This document shows, piece by piece, positions 14,260-14,272 of a stretch of 14,272 nt of DNA. Source of the DNA: an uncultured Alistipes sp. (GTDB taxonomy: Bacteria > Bacteroidota > Bacteroidia > Bacteroidales > Rikenellaceae); NCBI GenBank assembly GCA_900549685.1, contig UROX01000053.1:1-14272 (forward strand), written 5' to 3'. Both the position numbers and the translations under genes were made by a program. The notes under the pieces are model-generated. The model was not told where the DNA came from and ran no database searches. It was given only the letters and a program-made list of their open reading frames with translations. Numbering within the stretch: position 1 is the first letter of the stretch; each line of letters begins with the position of its first letter.

Positions 14260-14272
14260 TCGTGTATATATT

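Noticed and set aside
1..14272. CRISPR array, tRNA, rRNA, insertion sequence
   Set aside because: No regularly spaced repeats, no tRNA-like cloverleaf or rRNA motifs and no transposase-like frame were seen.

Overview
The window looks like a chromosome segment of a GC-rich Bacteroidales bacterium; Alistipes or another Rikenellaceae is my best guess. The reasons are the type V (FimA/Mfa) fimbrial genes, which are confined to Bacteroidia, the DUF3575 and DUF3868 outer-membrane proteins, promoters of the Bacteroidetes type (TTG, about 20 bp, TAnnTTTG) and high GC outside AT-rich promoter patches. The genus is inference; no rRNA is present.

Left part (1-3998), plus strand. The first bases encode a piece of biosynthetic arginine decarboxylase (SpeA), beginning at the motif that carries the cofactor lysine. 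After about 25 residues the piece runs in frame into a small lipocalin-like protein, making a chimeric ORF. A terminator hairpin follows, then a nucleoside (uridine-like) phosphorylase with a clear promoter, then dnaN (sliding clamp) with a strong terminator, then a DnaQ-type 3'-5' exonuclease with an ExoX-like C-terminal domain. These three are housekeeping genes of nucleotide salvage and DNA replication or repair.

Middle (3778-4513). About 735 bp without a convincing gene. It holds two long hairpins: one with a 20-bp stem (one mismatch) facing the exonuclease side, and one with a perfect 18-bp stem that ends the fimbrial operon.

Right part (4514-14272), minus strand. A six-gene operon is transcribed leftward: DUF3575 beta-barrel protein, DUF3868/OmpA-like protein with TPR-like tail, Mfa1-type major fimbrillin, Mfa2/FimB-type anchor, a fimbrillin-like accessory lipoprotein, and a 995-residue DUF4906 tip protein. 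Gaps are -4 to 49 bp, so one transcript is likely. By analogy with Porphyromonas gingivalis, the pilin precursors are lipoproteins that reach the outer membrane, are trimmed at the N-terminus and polymerise by donor-strand exchange. The anchor holds the base, the accessory protein and tip form the distal end, and the tip presumably binds a ligand. The barrel and OmpA-like proteins probably form an outer-membrane or cell-wall partner of the pilus; their exact role is not established here.

The operon promoter lies about 510 nt upstream of the first gene, in an AT-rich patch at the right edge that also holds a direct repeat around the promoter and a C9/G9 tract. This, with the chimeric ORF at the left edge, is the most unusual part of the window.
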